From Catenulispora sp. EB89 (lineage in GTDB: Bacteria > Actinomycetota > Actinomycetes > Streptomycetales > Catenulisporaceae), in NCBI RefSeq assembly GCF_041261445.1, contig NZ_JBGCCU010000006.1, forward strand, positions 1 through 64,000: a DNA stretch of 64,000 nucleotides. Reading direction: 5' to 3'. A program made the translations under genes and the position numbers. This document shows positions 1-8,394 of the stretch, piece after piece; within the stretch, counting starts at the first letter, position 1; each line of letters starts with the position of its first letter. Below the pieces are notes generated by a model that saw nothing but the letters and a program-made list of their open reading frames with translations, ran no database searches and had not been told where the DNA came from.

Positions 1-160
1 GCATGCAGTACCGACCCGGACTCCTGGCCGGACTCCTCGCCAAGACTGGACTTGATCCACTACCCCCGTAACACCCGCAGCGAGAACTCTCTAGCCGACG
101 CGGTCTCGCCGAAGCCGTGGCGGCAGCGGAGTAGGCGGTCGAAGCCCGCTGACGAGAAGG

Positions 161-718
161 TCAGGCTTCGGCGTTGTCGCCGCGGCGCCGGAGCGAATCG
201 GCTGAGCGGGGCGGCTGGGCGCGCTGGTGGTCGCCGACCCGCGTCATGATCTCGGCCAGCTGGGGCAGATCGTCGCCGGTCAGTGCGTCGAACAGGAGGC
301 GGCGGGCCAGCTGCACGTGCCCCGGCAGGACGTCGAGCAGCACCGCGTGGCCGGCGTCGGTCAGCGCGACGGCGGTGGCGCGGGCGTCGGCGGGGTCGGG
401 GCAGCGGGTGATCAGGCCGAGCTTCTCCAGCAGCGAGGCCTGGTACGTCATTCCGCTGCGGCTGTAGACGACGCCGTCGGCCAGCTGGGTCATCCTCTGC
501 GTCCCACCCGCGTCGCGCAGCCGGACCAGGAGTTGGAACTGCACGAAGCTGATGTCGGCCGTGGCGCGCAGCTGCTGTTCGAGGCGGAAGTGCAGCAGGT
601 TGACGGAGTCCATGAGCGCGATCAGGGTCTTCAGCTCGACCGGATCCAGCGGCCCGTCGTCGTCGTGCCGGTCGCCGCGCCGGGCCTCGGTTCCGGGGTC
701 CGGGCGGCTCTGGCTCAT
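161..718 (-). CDS. MarR family transcriptional regulator
   Basis: This is a winged-helix DNA-binding regulator of about 185 residues, probably a ligand-responsive repressor. The core reads as MarR: an N-terminal dimerisation helix (MDSVNLLHFRLEQQL), then the HTH and wing region with the phrase QLADGVVYSRSGMTYQASLL followed by LEKLGLITR and a wing rich in DPADARA. I prefer the ATG at 718. A TTG at 745 would add nine residues, but no ribosome site was seen for it. The gene is divergent from an alpha/beta hydrolase at 851, and the space between them holds two matching inverted repeats, which suggests that it controls that gene and itself. The family is clear; the ligand is unknown. Confidence 0.9.
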   Translation of the reverse strand: MSQSRPDPGTEARRGDRHDDDGPLDPVELKTLIALMDSVNLLHFRLEQQLRATADISFVQFQLLVRLRDAGGTQRMTQLADGVVYSRSGMTYQASLLEKLGLITRCPDPADARATAVALTDAGHAVLLDVLPGHVQLARRLLFDALTGDDLPQLAEIMTRVGDHQRAQPPRSADSLRRRGDNAEA

Positions 719-784
719 CCGGCCAGCATAGCGCTTCGAACTCAAACCATTGCTATGGCGTGAGTCTCGCCGGAGAGCACTTTG

Positions 785-831
785 CTTCGCGCCCGAAGTA
801 AGTTAGGGTCTTGATTGCTTCGAGCACGAAG
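785..831. promoter_or_regulatory. Tandem inverted repeats, likely MarR operators
   Basis: Two copies of CTTCG-N4-CGAAG lie at 785-798 and 818-831. Each sits inside a longer shared block: TTGCTTCGCGCCCGAAGTAA, then TTGCTTCGAGCACGAAGTAT. Their centres are 33 bp apart, about three helical turns, so two dimers would bind the same face. The second copy ends 19 bp before the hydrolase ATG. Binding by the adjacent MarR protein is inferred from position and symmetry. Confidence 0.7.
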
Positions 832-850
832 TATTTTTGGAGGAGGACCC

Positions 851-2107
851 ATGCCGTTCCACGTCCAGTCCACCGCCGCGGCTCTGCGCGACGGCTTCCC
901 CGTGTTCGCGCACCACGAGTCGGTGTCGGCGCTGTGGTCACAGAAGTGGCGTCAGCCGTGCGCCGCCGGGATCTACCCGTTCGGCGACGGACGGCTGCAG
1001 GACTTCGAACCGATCTTCGCCGAGCTGCGCGCGGTCTCCGGCGACGACCCGGGCATCCTGTACCGGCCGGACGACTACGCCGCGCCGTTCCTCCCGGTCG
1101 GCGACCGTCTCACCCTCGCCGCGCAGGAAGCTGCGAAGCAGGGCTCGAACGAGCAGGCGCGGGAACTGTTCCTGCGAGCGGCAGCCGTCTACCGGATAGC
1201 GCGGGTCCCCGTCGTCCGCTCACCGCTTGGCCGGCAGGCGTGGGAGAAGGGCAAAGCCGCCTACGAGCGGGGCACCGAACTGCTGGACCCGCCGAACATC
1301 CCCGTCGCGATCCCGTTCCGGCACGCCGACATCGCCGCCGGCGACCGCGCCGGCGACATCCCGGCCTACCTGCGTGTGCCCGGCGGGCCGCGGCCGGCCG
1401 CCGGGTGGCCCGTCCTGCTGTACATCTGCGGCCTCGACGGCTACCGGACCGACCAGACCGCGGCCATCCAGGCGCACGTCGACCGCGGCCTTGCCACGCT
1501 CACCTTCGAGATCCCCGGCACGGGCGACTGCCCGGCGGCGCCGAACGACCCGACGTCGGACGGCCGGCTGATCAGCAGCATCCTCGACTGGATCGTCGCC
1601 AGCGCCCCCGAGTTCGGGTTCGACCCCGGCACGATCCTCGCCCGGGGCGTCAGCACCGGCGGGTACCATGCGGTGCGCATCGCGCACACCCACGCCGACC
1701 GGCTGTTCGCGGTAGTGGCGCACGGCGGCGGATACCACCACATGTTCGACGCCGAGTGGATCAGCGCACAGAACCAGATGGAGTTCCCGTTCGCTCTGGC
1801 CGACGCGCTCGCGCACAAGTTCGGCTACCGGGATCCGGACCCTGCGAAGGCCGTCGCCGCCTACGCCGCCGAAGCCCACCGGTTCAGCCTCGCCGACGCC
1901 GACGTGCTGGCCTCGCCGGCGTGCCCACTGCTGGTGATCAACGGAGTGGAGGACTCGATCTTCCCGATCGAGGACAGCATCCTGGCGGGAACCCGGGGCG
2001 ACGGCACGGACCTGATCGTGCTGGGCGGCCGCGCGCACATGGGCGAACCCGCCGCCGAGCCGGCCATCCACGCCTGGATCGAGAAGGCGCTGGCGGCACG
2101 GGCCTGA
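851..2107 (+). CDS. Alpha/beta hydrolase (FrsA/peptidase S9-like esterase)
   Basis: A 418-residue alpha/beta-hydrolase with a long N-terminal helical cap, as in the FrsA/dihydropseudooxynicotine-hydrolase group. The nucleophile elbow is RGVSTGGYHA with Ser268. Candidate triad partners are Asp368 (NGVEDSIFP) and His396 (GGRAHMGEP) in the usual order. The substrate cannot be read from sequence; C-C or ester bond hydrolysis are both known in this group. The ATG at 851 has a strong GGAGGAGG site just upstream. The gene is divergent from a MarR regulator and overlapped by its likely operators, so it is probably induced by a small molecule that it degrades. No signal peptide, so cytoplasmic. Confidence 0.85.
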   Translation: MPFHVQSTAAALRDGFPVFAHHESVSALWSQKWRQPCAAGIYPFGDGRLQDFEPIFAELRAVSGDDPGILYRPDDYAAPFLPVGDRLTLAAQEAAKQGSNEQARELFLRAAAVYRIARVPVVRSPLGRQAWEKGKAAYERGTELLDPPNIPVAIPFRHADIAAGDRAGDIPAYLRVPGGPRPAAGWPVLLYICGLDGYRTDQTAAIQAHVDRGLATLTFEIPGTGDCPAAPNDPTSDGRLISSILDWIVASAPEFGFDPGTILARGVSTGGYHAVRIAHTHADRLFAVVAHGGGYHHMFDAEWISAQNQMEFPFALADALAHKFGYRDPDPAKAVAAYAAEAHRFSLADADVLASPACPLLVINGVEDSIFPIEDSILAGTRGDGTDLIVLGGRAHMGEPAAEPAIHAWIEKALAARA

Positions 2108-2141
2108 AGCCCGGAGTCGGCAGGGTTAGGTTCCCAACAAA

Positions 2142-2432
2142 CTTCCACGACTCGATCGCCGCCTCGTCCCGCTCGACAGCGCGACGCGCCGAAGTTTGCC
2201 AGGACCAGCCGTTACGGCGCGTCAGGCCCCGCACCCCGCGGATCGTGGAGGACTTGTGAACTGCGCCGAGACTTAACTTCGGCAGCGACGCCGGTCCCTT
2301 GGAGTACAAGCCCCGCTCGCCGTTTGACACCCGCAGCGCCTTGGCCGCGGCCTTGTTGTCGTCACCGGTCTGGAAAAAGTCGATCGCGGACAACCGGACC
2401 TGCTCACATCCACGACGTACCGCAGGGATCAA
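2142..2432 (-). pseudogene. IS630-type transposase remnant
   Basis: Only pieces of the N-terminal HTH region remain. The first piece contains VRLSAIDFFQTGDDNKAAA followed by KALRVS, the usual start of the helix-turn-helix. It is joined by an internal deletion to NGWSWQTSARRAVERDEAAI, the conserved segment before the catalytic domain of IS630 transposases. No DDE catalytic region follows, so the element is dead. Confidence 0.6.
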
Positions 2433-2462
2433 GCCTGTCAGTACACGTTCAAGGTCAGTAGC

Positions 2463-2702
2463 CTAGCCGGGACCCTGGACGCAGGTATTTCTGCACGGCG
2501 GCTGGCACGATCCTGCGAGCGCGCCCAGGAAGAAAGCCAAAGCCAGCACGAATGCGGCAACAAAGATCATGGCCAGGCCGGGCGACCCTTTGAACAGCCA
2601 GCTGACCGGTCTGAAGAAGAACGCCACGCGCTTGCGCCGCTTCTCCTGCCGGCGCCACTTGCGCAATAGCTCCTCGGTGCCATCGCGGTCCCACTTGGCC
2701 AT
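2463..2702 (-). CDS. Small membrane protein of unknown function
   Basis: A 79-residue protein with a highly basic N-terminal half (KWRRQEKRRKR) and one clear hydrophobic segment at about residues 43-63 (LAMIFVAAFVLALAFFLGAL), followed by a short tail with three cysteines. A GGAGG site sits six bases before the ATG, which supports a real gene. The topology is probably N-in. I do not recognise a family. It stands alone between an IS relic and an SRPBCC gene. Confidence 0.55.
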   Translation of the reverse strand: MAKWDRDGTEELLRKWRRQEKRRKRVAFFFRPVSWLFKGSPGLAMIFVAAFVLALAFFLGALAGSCQPPCRNTCVQGPG

Positions 2703-2805
2703 GCCGGGCCTCCAGGATCAGGCGGCCCACCGGACGATCGCCACCCCGCCCAGGTTGATACCCGCCCCGCACCGATGCAGAACCCTGCCACCGGTGCCAC
2801 CCTTG

Positions 2806-2934
2806 CTACCGGGGACGTCTGGTTTCTTCTTCGTTCCACAGCAAGATCCAGTGGCCCTCGCCGTACTCCTCGACGACCATTGCTTGGGCCTCGCGTTTCG
2901 GAGTTTCTGGCTCGGTGTTAATAACGTCCCCCAA
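2806..2934 (-). CDS. Possible small ORF or fragment, unknown
   Basis: An acidic 43-codon frame (TTG at 2934, or 24 codons from the ATG at 2880) encodes VVEEYGEGHWILLWNEEE near its end. The composition looks protein-like rather than random, but no good ribosome site is seen. It may be a fragment of a longer gene. In the rest of the gap from 2703 to 3184 I see nothing else that I can support. Confidence 0.25.
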   Translation of the reverse strand: MGDVINTEPETPKREAQAMVVEEYGEGHWILLWNEEETRRPR

Positions 2935-3184
2935 AGCTCACACAGGCGATGACGAGAAGAGCGCCATGGCCTGCAAGCACGACGCGCCACCGGATCCGGC
3001 GCAGTCGTCATGATCAATGCCGGACGCAGACGCTCGGACGCCGTCTGGTCCGCACCGCGGGTGCCGTCGGACTGACCGGCAAGCGTCGTTTGAGGCAGAA
3101 GCGACGGGGCAGGCGGAGGCCTCGTTGCCCTCGGTGGTCGCGTACTGAGGCCGCCGTCATCGGCGAAGAGAAGGAGTGTGACCT

Positions 3185-3676
3185 GTGAGCACCGTTGAAG
3201 CGTCTGTGGAAGTCGCCGTCCCGATCGACACCGCCTACAACCAGTGGACCCAGTTCGAGTCCTTCCCGCATTTCATGAACGGGGTGGAACAGGTCCGCCA
3301 GTTGGACGACCTGCACAATCATTGGGTGGTCAAGGTCGGCGGTGTCACGCGCGGGTTCGAGACCGAGATCACCGAGCAGCGGCCCGACGAGCGCATCAGC
3401 TGGAAGACCGTGGCCGGCGAGGTCCAGCAGGCCGGCAACGTCAGCTTCGAGCGCATGGACGACACCCATACCCGCGTCACCATCCAGTTGGGGTGGGAGC
3501 CGACGGGACTGGCCGAGAAGGCCGGCAGCGCCGTCGGACTGGACACGCACCAGGTGAAGGCCGACGCCCAAAGGTTCAAGGACTTCATCGAGGACCGCAA
3601 CACCGAAACCGGTGCCTGGCGCGGCGAGGTCGGCCCGCAGACACAGCACAGCTCGACCGGACGCGACCCCATGTGA
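3185..3676 (+). CDS. SRPBCC (polyketide cyclase/dehydrase-like) protein
   Basis: A 163-residue START/Bet v1-like protein of the COG5637 type. It begins with the typical strand VEASVEVAVPIDTAYNQWTQ, then FESFPHFMNGVEQV, and closes with the long C-terminal helix (AQRFKDFIEDRNTETGAWRG). These proteins form a hydrophobic pocket; the ligand is unknown, and in actinomycetes many are small membrane- or stress-associated proteins rather than enzymes. The GTG at 3185 has GAAGGAG nine bases upstream. A strong terminator follows, so it is a single-gene unit. Confidence 0.85.
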   Translation: MSTVEASVEVAVPIDTAYNQWTQFESFPHFMNGVEQVRQLDDLHNHWVVKVGGVTRGFETEITEQRPDERISWKTVAGEVQQAGNVSFERMDDTHTRVTIQLGWEPTGLAEKAGSAVGLDTHQVKADAQRFKDFIEDRNTETGAWRGEVGPQTQHSSTGRDPM

Positions 3677-3707
3677 TCCGTCTCCGGTAGCAGCACATGG
3701 AGAAACC

Positions 3708-3750
3708 TTCGGGCTCGGTCGCCCCCGCTGCGGGGGTGACCGAGCCCGAA
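3708..3750. terminator. Strong bipartite hairpin terminator
   Basis: A 13-bp outer stem (TTCGGGCTCGGTC pairing with GACCGAGCCCGAA) surrounds an inner CCCCCG/CGGGGG stem. It begins 31 bases after the stop of the SRPBCC gene. There is no T-run, as is usual for high-GC actinomycete terminators. Confidence 0.75.
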
Positions 3751-3776
3751 GCGTGTCTGCTGCTGTGGCTCGGGGC

Positions 3777-3804
3777 GTCATGCGTCATGCGTCATGCGTC
3801 ATGC
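3777..3804. repeat. Four tandem copies of GTCATGC
   Basis: Four perfect head-to-tail 7-bp units occupy this stretch, between the terminator and the next gene. A repeat like this can change copy number by slippage. It lies 120 bp before the proposed start of the oxidoreductase gene. Confidence 0.8.
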
Positions 3805-3924
3805 CCTGGCGGAGGCCAGTGCTGGCGGCTCAGCAGGTGGAGTGTGGTGAAACCTCCGCGCCTTGTTCGGAAGCACACCGTGTTCGACCGTTTCCTCCGT
3901 CTTATCCGGGGCATCAGCGAGTGC

Positions 3925-4890
3925 ATGATCAAGATCGGCTACACGATGATGACCGAACAAGCCGGTCCTCGACAGCTGGTCGAGGACCTCGTCGGCGCCG
4001 AAAGGGCGGGCTTCGACTTCTCCGTCGCGTCCGACCACTATTTCCCCTGGCTGGACGAGCAGGGGCACGCGCCTTACGTGTGGAGTGTGCTGGGCGCCGC
4101 GGCGCAGGCCACCTCGCGGATCCCGCTGATGACGTATGTGACGTGTCCGACCTTCCGGTACCACCCGGTGGTGGTGGCGCAGAAGGCGGCGACGGTGCAG
4201 TTGTTGTCGCAGGGGCGTTTCCGCCTGGGACTCGGTTCGGGGGAATACCTGAACGAGCACGTGGTGGGGCGCGGCTGGCCGGCGGCGAGCGTACGCCAGG
4301 AGATGCTGACCGAGGCGGTCCAGATCATCCGGCGGTTGTTCGACGGCGGCTACGTGACGCACCACGGCGAGCATTTCCAGGTCGAGGCCGCGAAACTGTG
4401 GGACCGTCCTGACACCCCGCCGCCGATCGGCCTGGCCGTGTCCGGGCGCAACTCCTGCGAGCTGGCCGGCCGGCTGGCGGATGTGATGATCGCGGTGGAG
4501 CCGAAGTCCGACCTGGTGTCGATGTTCGAGGCCGAGGGCGGCCGGGGCAAGCCGAAGGTCGGCCAGCTCCCCGTGTGCTACGACACCGACCGGGACCGGG
4601 CCGTGGCCCGTGCGCACGAGCAGTTCCGCTGGTTCGGCGGCGGCTGGAAGGTGAACGCCGAGCTGCCCGGGACCGCGGGGTTCGACGCGGCCAGCCAGTT
4701 CGTCCGCCCCGAGGACGTCGCCGAGTCGATCCCGTGCGGGGACGCGGTGGAGGACTTCGTCGAGGCGGTGCGGCCGTACGCCGACGCCGGTTTCACGGAG
4801 GTGGCGCTGGTGCAGGTCGGAGGCGACGCCCAGCAGCCCTTCCTGGCCTGGGCCGAGAAGACACTGATCCCGGCATTGCGCGAGCTGTGA
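3925..4890 (+). CDS. LLM-class F420-dependent oxidoreductase
   Basis: A 321-residue luciferase-like TIM-barrel protein. It starts with IKIGYTMMTEQAGPRQLVED and has SVASDHYFPWLDEQGHAPY and the family core FRLGLGSGEYLNEHVVG, all typical of the F420-dependent glucose-6-phosphate-dehydrogenase-like subgroup. It would transfer hydride to or from coenzyme F420; the substrate is not predictable. The ATG at 3925 is chosen because similarity begins there. The frame is open for 76 codons upstream, but that part crosses the 7-bp repeat and looks non-coding. A HAD phosphatase gene follows after seven bases, so the two are probably co-transcribed. Confidence 0.88.
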   Translation: MIKIGYTMMTEQAGPRQLVEDLVGAERAGFDFSVASDHYFPWLDEQGHAPYVWSVLGAAAQATSRIPLMTYVTCPTFRYHPVVVAQKAATVQLLSQGRFRLGLGSGEYLNEHVVGRGWPAASVRQEMLTEAVQIIRRLFDGGYVTHHGEHFQVEAAKLWDRPDTPPPIGLAVSGRNSCELAGRLADVMIAVEPKSDLVSMFEAEGGRGKPKVGQLPVCYDTDRDRAVARAHEQFRWFGGGWKVNAELPGTAGFDAASQFVRPEDVAESIPCGDAVEDFVEAVRPYADAGFTEVALVQVGGDAQQPFLAWAEKTLIPALREL

Positions 4891-4897
4891 GGCGACT

Positions 4898-5569
4898 GTG
4901 ACATCTGCTTCGAAGACGGCCACGGCCGCACTCCTCGACCTCGACGGAACCCTCGTCGACACCAACTACCAGCACGCGATCGCCTGGTACCGGGCGTTCC
5001 ACGACCACGGGATCGTGCTGCCGATCTGGCACCTGCACCGGCACATCGGAATGGGCGGTGACCAGTTCGTCGCGGCCGTGGCGGGAGAGGACGCCGAGCG
5101 TGACGTGGGCGATGAGGTACGCGAGGACCACAGCCGCCACTTCCACGAGCTCATCGGCGAGGTCGAGCTGATGCCCGACGCGCGGCGTCTCGTGCGGGTG
5201 CTGCACGACCGGGGTACCCCGGTCGTGCTGGCCAGCTCGGCCGGCAAGGAAGACCTGGAGCACTTCCGCTCGATGCTGGATGTGGACGACCTGCTGGCCG
5301 GGGCGACGTCGAGTGCCGACGTCGAGGCCGCCAAGCCGGAGCCGGACATCATCTGCGCGGCGCTGGAGAAGGTTCCGGATGCCGGGAGGTCGGTGATGAT
5401 CGGCGACTCGACCTGGGACTGCGAGGCCGCCCGCCGGGCAGGTATCGCCTCGGTCGCGCTGCTGACCGGCGGTTTCTCGAAGCAGGAGCTGCGTGAGGCC
5501 GGGGCCGCCGCGGTGTTCGCCTCGATCAGTGAGCTGCTCGACGGGCTCGACCGGACGCCGTTGGCCTAG
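4898..5569 (+). CDS. HAD-superfamily hydrolase (phosphatase/phosphoglucomutase type)
   Basis: A 223-residue HAD protein. Motif I is ALLDLDGTLVDTN with the nucleophile and acid Asp pair. Motif II is VVLASSAGK, and motifs III/IV are AKPEPD and MIGDSTWDCEAARRAGI. The alpha-helical cap after motif I matches the beta-phosphoglucomutase/phosphoglycolate phosphatase group, so a sugar phosphate is the likeliest substrate. The GTG at 4898 lies just after the oxidoreductase stop. Confidence 0.88.
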   Translation: MTSASKTATAALLDLDGTLVDTNYQHAIAWYRAFHDHGIVLPIWHLHRHIGMGGDQFVAAVAGEDAERDVGDEVREDHSRHFHELIGEVELMPDARRLVRVLHDRGTPVVLASSAGKEDLEHFRSMLDVDDLLAGATSSADVEAAKPEPDIICAALEKVPDAGRSVMIGDSTWDCEAARRAGIASVALLTGGFSKQELREAGAAAVFASISELLDGLDRTPLA

Positions 5570-5836
5570 CCGGCGCTCCTGCTCACTCAGGTGGGTTATC
5601 TATAAGCCACGTCCCGCCAAAACAGGCGCCTCCAGCGCCCGAAGACCGGATACAGGATGCAGAAAGAATCAGCGTGCCACCGCGCGATCACGATTCGCGC
5701 TTCAGTGAGTTGATGATCGCGGCGTGACAGCAGGTGACCGGCGTGACGCGTGGATACTGCTGACCCCGCAAGAACGAGACCTCGGCAGCTTGCCTCCGAT
5801 CCGCACATGACGCCGTTTGCCGGGTATGAGGCGGTC

Positions 5837-6595
5837 ATGCTTCAAGATCGGCACGACACGCCCCTCGAGGTCGAACCGTACTCGGTGACCGCGGAGTTCT
5901 ACGACATCCTGCAGGCCGAGTCCGATCGCCGCTTGGCCGAACGCCGGTTCGCCGCGGCGGCGCGCAGCGCGCGGGTCGGCGTCGTGGACGTCGGCGCCGG
6001 CACCGGGATCGGCACCGAGGTGCTCCTCGCACGGTCGGCGGCCCCGGTCCACGCCGTCGAGCCGTCGGCACCCATGCGGGTGGCGCTTCTGACGCGCCTG
6101 GCCGGCCTTGGCGCCGACGTCCGCGCCCGCGTGACCGTGCATTCGGTCCCGTTCCAGGAAGCCGGCCTGGTCCAGGCGGCGGATCTCGTGGTGTGTTCGA
6201 ACATCGCGGGCGTCGTCCCGCCCCCGGTACGACGAGCGCTGTGGCGCGCCGCGGCGGCGGCGTTGGTCCCGGGAGGACTCCTCCTGCTCGAACCGCCTCC
6301 GCCGACGGTTCCGGATGGCCCGACCATCGAGGACTTGCCACCAGTACGAGTCGGGCCTGACATCTACAGCGCACAAGTCTGTATGCGTCCGGAGCGTGGA
6401 TTGACGTCAGTCACTTACTCCTATCGAGTGAAGCGCGACGACAAGGTCGTCCGCAGGGCATCCGAGGAGTTCACGATGTGGCCGGCGTCGGCCATGGTGG
6501 TCCAAGCCGAACTGCGTGAGGCCGGATTCTGTGTGAGCGCGACGACGGACGACCTCGTCCACGCAATGCTCGATGCGACACCGCTCAGCCAATGA
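5837..6595 (+). CDS. Class I SAM-dependent methyltransferase
   Basis: A Rossmann-fold methyltransferase of about 252 residues. Motif I is VVDVGAGTGIGTEVLLA and the acidic end of strand 2 is HAVEPSAPM; a post-I region with LVVCSNIAGVVPPPV and a motif III (LVPGGLLLLEPP) follow. The start is uncertain: ATG at 5807 and GTG at 5750 are also in frame. I chose 5837 because a GAGGCGG sequence precedes it and recognisable sequence starts shortly after. The 5570-5836 gap holds no gene that I can support. Substrate unknown. Confidence 0.8.
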   Translation: MLQDRHDTPLEVEPYSVTAEFYDILQAESDRRLAERRFAAAARSARVGVVDVGAGTGIGTEVLLARSAAPVHAVEPSAPMRVALLTRLAGLGADVRARVTVHSVPFQEAGLVQAADLVVCSNIAGVVPPPVRRALWRAAAAALVPGGLLLLEPPPPTVPDGPTIEDLPPVRVGPDIYSAQVCMRPERGLTSVTYSYRVKRDDKVVRRASEEFTMWPASAMVVQAELREAGFCVSATTDDLVHAMLDATPLSQ

Positions 6596-6702
6596 CCGGG
6601 CACGCCTGCACCAGGACCTCATCTCCTCATTGCCCCACGCCGACTGGCGCAGGGGCGTCCACGGCCCGGTCGTCCGTCACCTGTTGAGAAAGAGGTCAAG
6701 CC

Positions 6703-7170
6703 ATGGTCAGTACCCAGCGATACCCGCGGTGGTGCCAAGTCGTGCTCGACACCCCCGACGTGCGCGGCCTCGCAGAGTTCTACCGAGAGCTCCTGGGCTT
6801 CACCTACCGCCCCGGCGACGAGCCGCCGGCACCCGGCGAGCCCGATCCGCGCGGACAGGACTGGCTCGTCCTGAACGATCCGCGCGGTGCGGCGGCCATC
6901 GCGTTTCAGCAGGTCGACGAGCTGCCGGCGACGACGTGGCCGGAGGAGGGCGTGGCGCAGCAGTACCACCTGGACCTGGACGTCCCGGCGTTGGAAGACC
7001 TCGAAGCACAGCACGAACGCGTACTGGCACTCGGGGCCACCCTGCGCTACGACAGGTCGGACGACCAGGAGGAGCCGCTCCGGGTCTACGCGGACCCTAG
7101 CGGCCACTTGTTCTGCATTTTCGTCAGCGGCGACGCCGCAGAATCCGCGGAGACAGGAACCACAGCGTGA
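6703..7170 (+). CDS. VOC family protein (glyoxalase-like)
   Basis: A 155-residue vicinal-oxygen-chelate protein with two beta-alpha-beta-beta-beta modules: WCQVVLDTPDVRGLAEFYRE opens module one, and YHLDLDVPALEDLEAQHERV opens module two. The final strand VYADPSGHLFCIF carries the usual metal-ligand or pocket position. An AGAAAGAGG site precedes the ATG. These proteins act as lyases, dioxygenases or drug-binding proteins; none can be chosen here. It is convergent with the DUF72 gene. Confidence 0.85.
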   Translation: MVSTQRYPRWCQVVLDTPDVRGLAEFYRELLGFTYRPGDEPPAPGEPDPRGQDWLVLNDPRGAAAIAFQQVDELPATTWPEEGVAQQYHLDLDVPALEDLEAQHERVLALGATLRYDRSDDQEEPLRVYADPSGHLFCIFVSGDAAESAETGTTA

Positions 7171-7277
7171 AAACGCCTGCTCCTGTTCCTAGGCGGCGAG
7201 ACGGCGAGGCGGCGAGACGGTCCCGCAACTGCCCAAGGACCCGCACAACCGCAGCCAGCCCTCCACCGCCTACACAA

Positions 7278-8195
7278 TCAGCCTCCCTCTCCCACCTCCG
7301 TCTTCGGGAGCCCTCCCGACCCAGCCTCCGACGCATCAAGCTGATCGCGCAGCACCGCCGCGGCCCGCTGCGCGGTTCCCGCGCAGCACGTGTTCACCAC
7401 GACATGCACCTCCTCGGCGGCCTCACCGAGTCGGCGGCTGCGCTCGGCCCAGGCGGCCAGTTCGGAGGCCGAGTATTCGTAGCGGTAGCGCTCCTCCTTG
7501 CCGCCTCGCGACCAGGCGGCGCTGTGGCCGTGCAGCCGGATGACGGCTCGGTTCGCGGTGACGGCGAGCAGCGGAGGTACCGCGGCGGGATGCGACTGGG
7601 ACATGTCAGAACACACATACGCGGCGCCGTGGTCGCGCAGCAGCTTCCATGTCTGTTCGCGCTGCTCCGGTTCCAGCCAGGAGGCGTGCCGGAACTCCAC
7701 AGCCGCCGGCAGGGATCCGCACTGCCGCAGCGCGGCCCGGACCGACGCCAAGCCGGCGGGGTCCGCTCGACAGTTCGGGGGGAACTGCAGGAGCACCAGT
7801 CCGAGGACTCCGGCTTCTCGCAATGGCCTGAACGTCTGGTGGAATCGACGCCAGAGTTCCGCGACGAGCTCGGCCGGGGCCGACGACGCGGTCAGCCATG
7901 GACCCCGTATGCGGGTCCTGAGATCGGCGGGCAGGGTCGCGACGCGGGTACGGTGGCCGGTGAGCAGCGAGTAGGCCTTGACGTCCATGGTGAAACCGTC
8001 CGCCACCGCGTCGATCCATCCGGTCACCGTCGCCGCGCTCGGCAGTGCGTAGTACGGCGCGTCGGCCTCGACGAGGTGGAACTGGCTGCCGTAATAGCGC
8101 AGCCGGCCCGCCGCGGTCCTCGTCCCCGGTGGGTACCAGCCGCTTCGTATCAGACTCGCGTCGGCCCATCCGGCGGTGCCTGTCAGGATGCGCAT
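7278..8195 (-). CDS. DUF72 (YecE-like) family protein
   Basis: A 305-residue TIM-barrel-like DUF72 protein. Family marks are the opening ILTGTAGWADASLI, the FHLVEADAPYYALPSAATV segment, VLLQFPPNC, AVEFRHASWLE and the C-terminal AVIRLHGHSAAW. The biochemical role of DUF72 is not established. The ATG at 8195 has GGGAGG ten bases upstream. The 82 bases to the next gene are convergent with the VOC gene; nearby there is a short direct repeat of GGCGGCGAGACGG at about 7192-7222. Confidence 0.88.
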   Translation of the reverse strand: MRILTGTAGWADASLIRSGWYPPGTRTAAGRLRYYGSQFHLVEADAPYYALPSAATVTGWIDAVADGFTMDVKAYSLLTGHRTRVATLPADLRTRIRGPWLTASSAPAELVAELWRRFHQTFRPLREAGVLGLVLLQFPPNCRADPAGLASVRAALRQCGSLPAAVEFRHASWLEPEQREQTWKLLRDHGAAYVCSDMSQSHPAAVPPLLAVTANRAVIRLHGHSAAWSRGGKEERYRYEYSASELAAWAERSRRLGEAAEEVHVVVNTCCAGTAQRAAAVLRDQLDASEAGSGGLPKTEVGEGG

Positions 8196-8394
8196 ACTCC
8201 ATAACCTCCCGGTCGCGATGGCCTCGCGCTATGTCCAGCAGGTCCGGTGTCAAACGCGCGCCGTGACCATTGGTGGTGCCGTAGCCTCGTTGTTCAGGAC
8301 GTCCGATCGGAGACGGACGAGGTTGGCAGAGCTCTGCCAGCGATCCCCTATCCGGTCTCGACCCGTACTACTACCCGTCCGACGAGAGCGCCTC

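Noticed and set aside
5596-5838. An 80-codon minus-strand frame between the HAD and methyltransferase genes
   Set aside because: No ribosome site or recognisable sequence, and it overlaps the methyltransferase start region.
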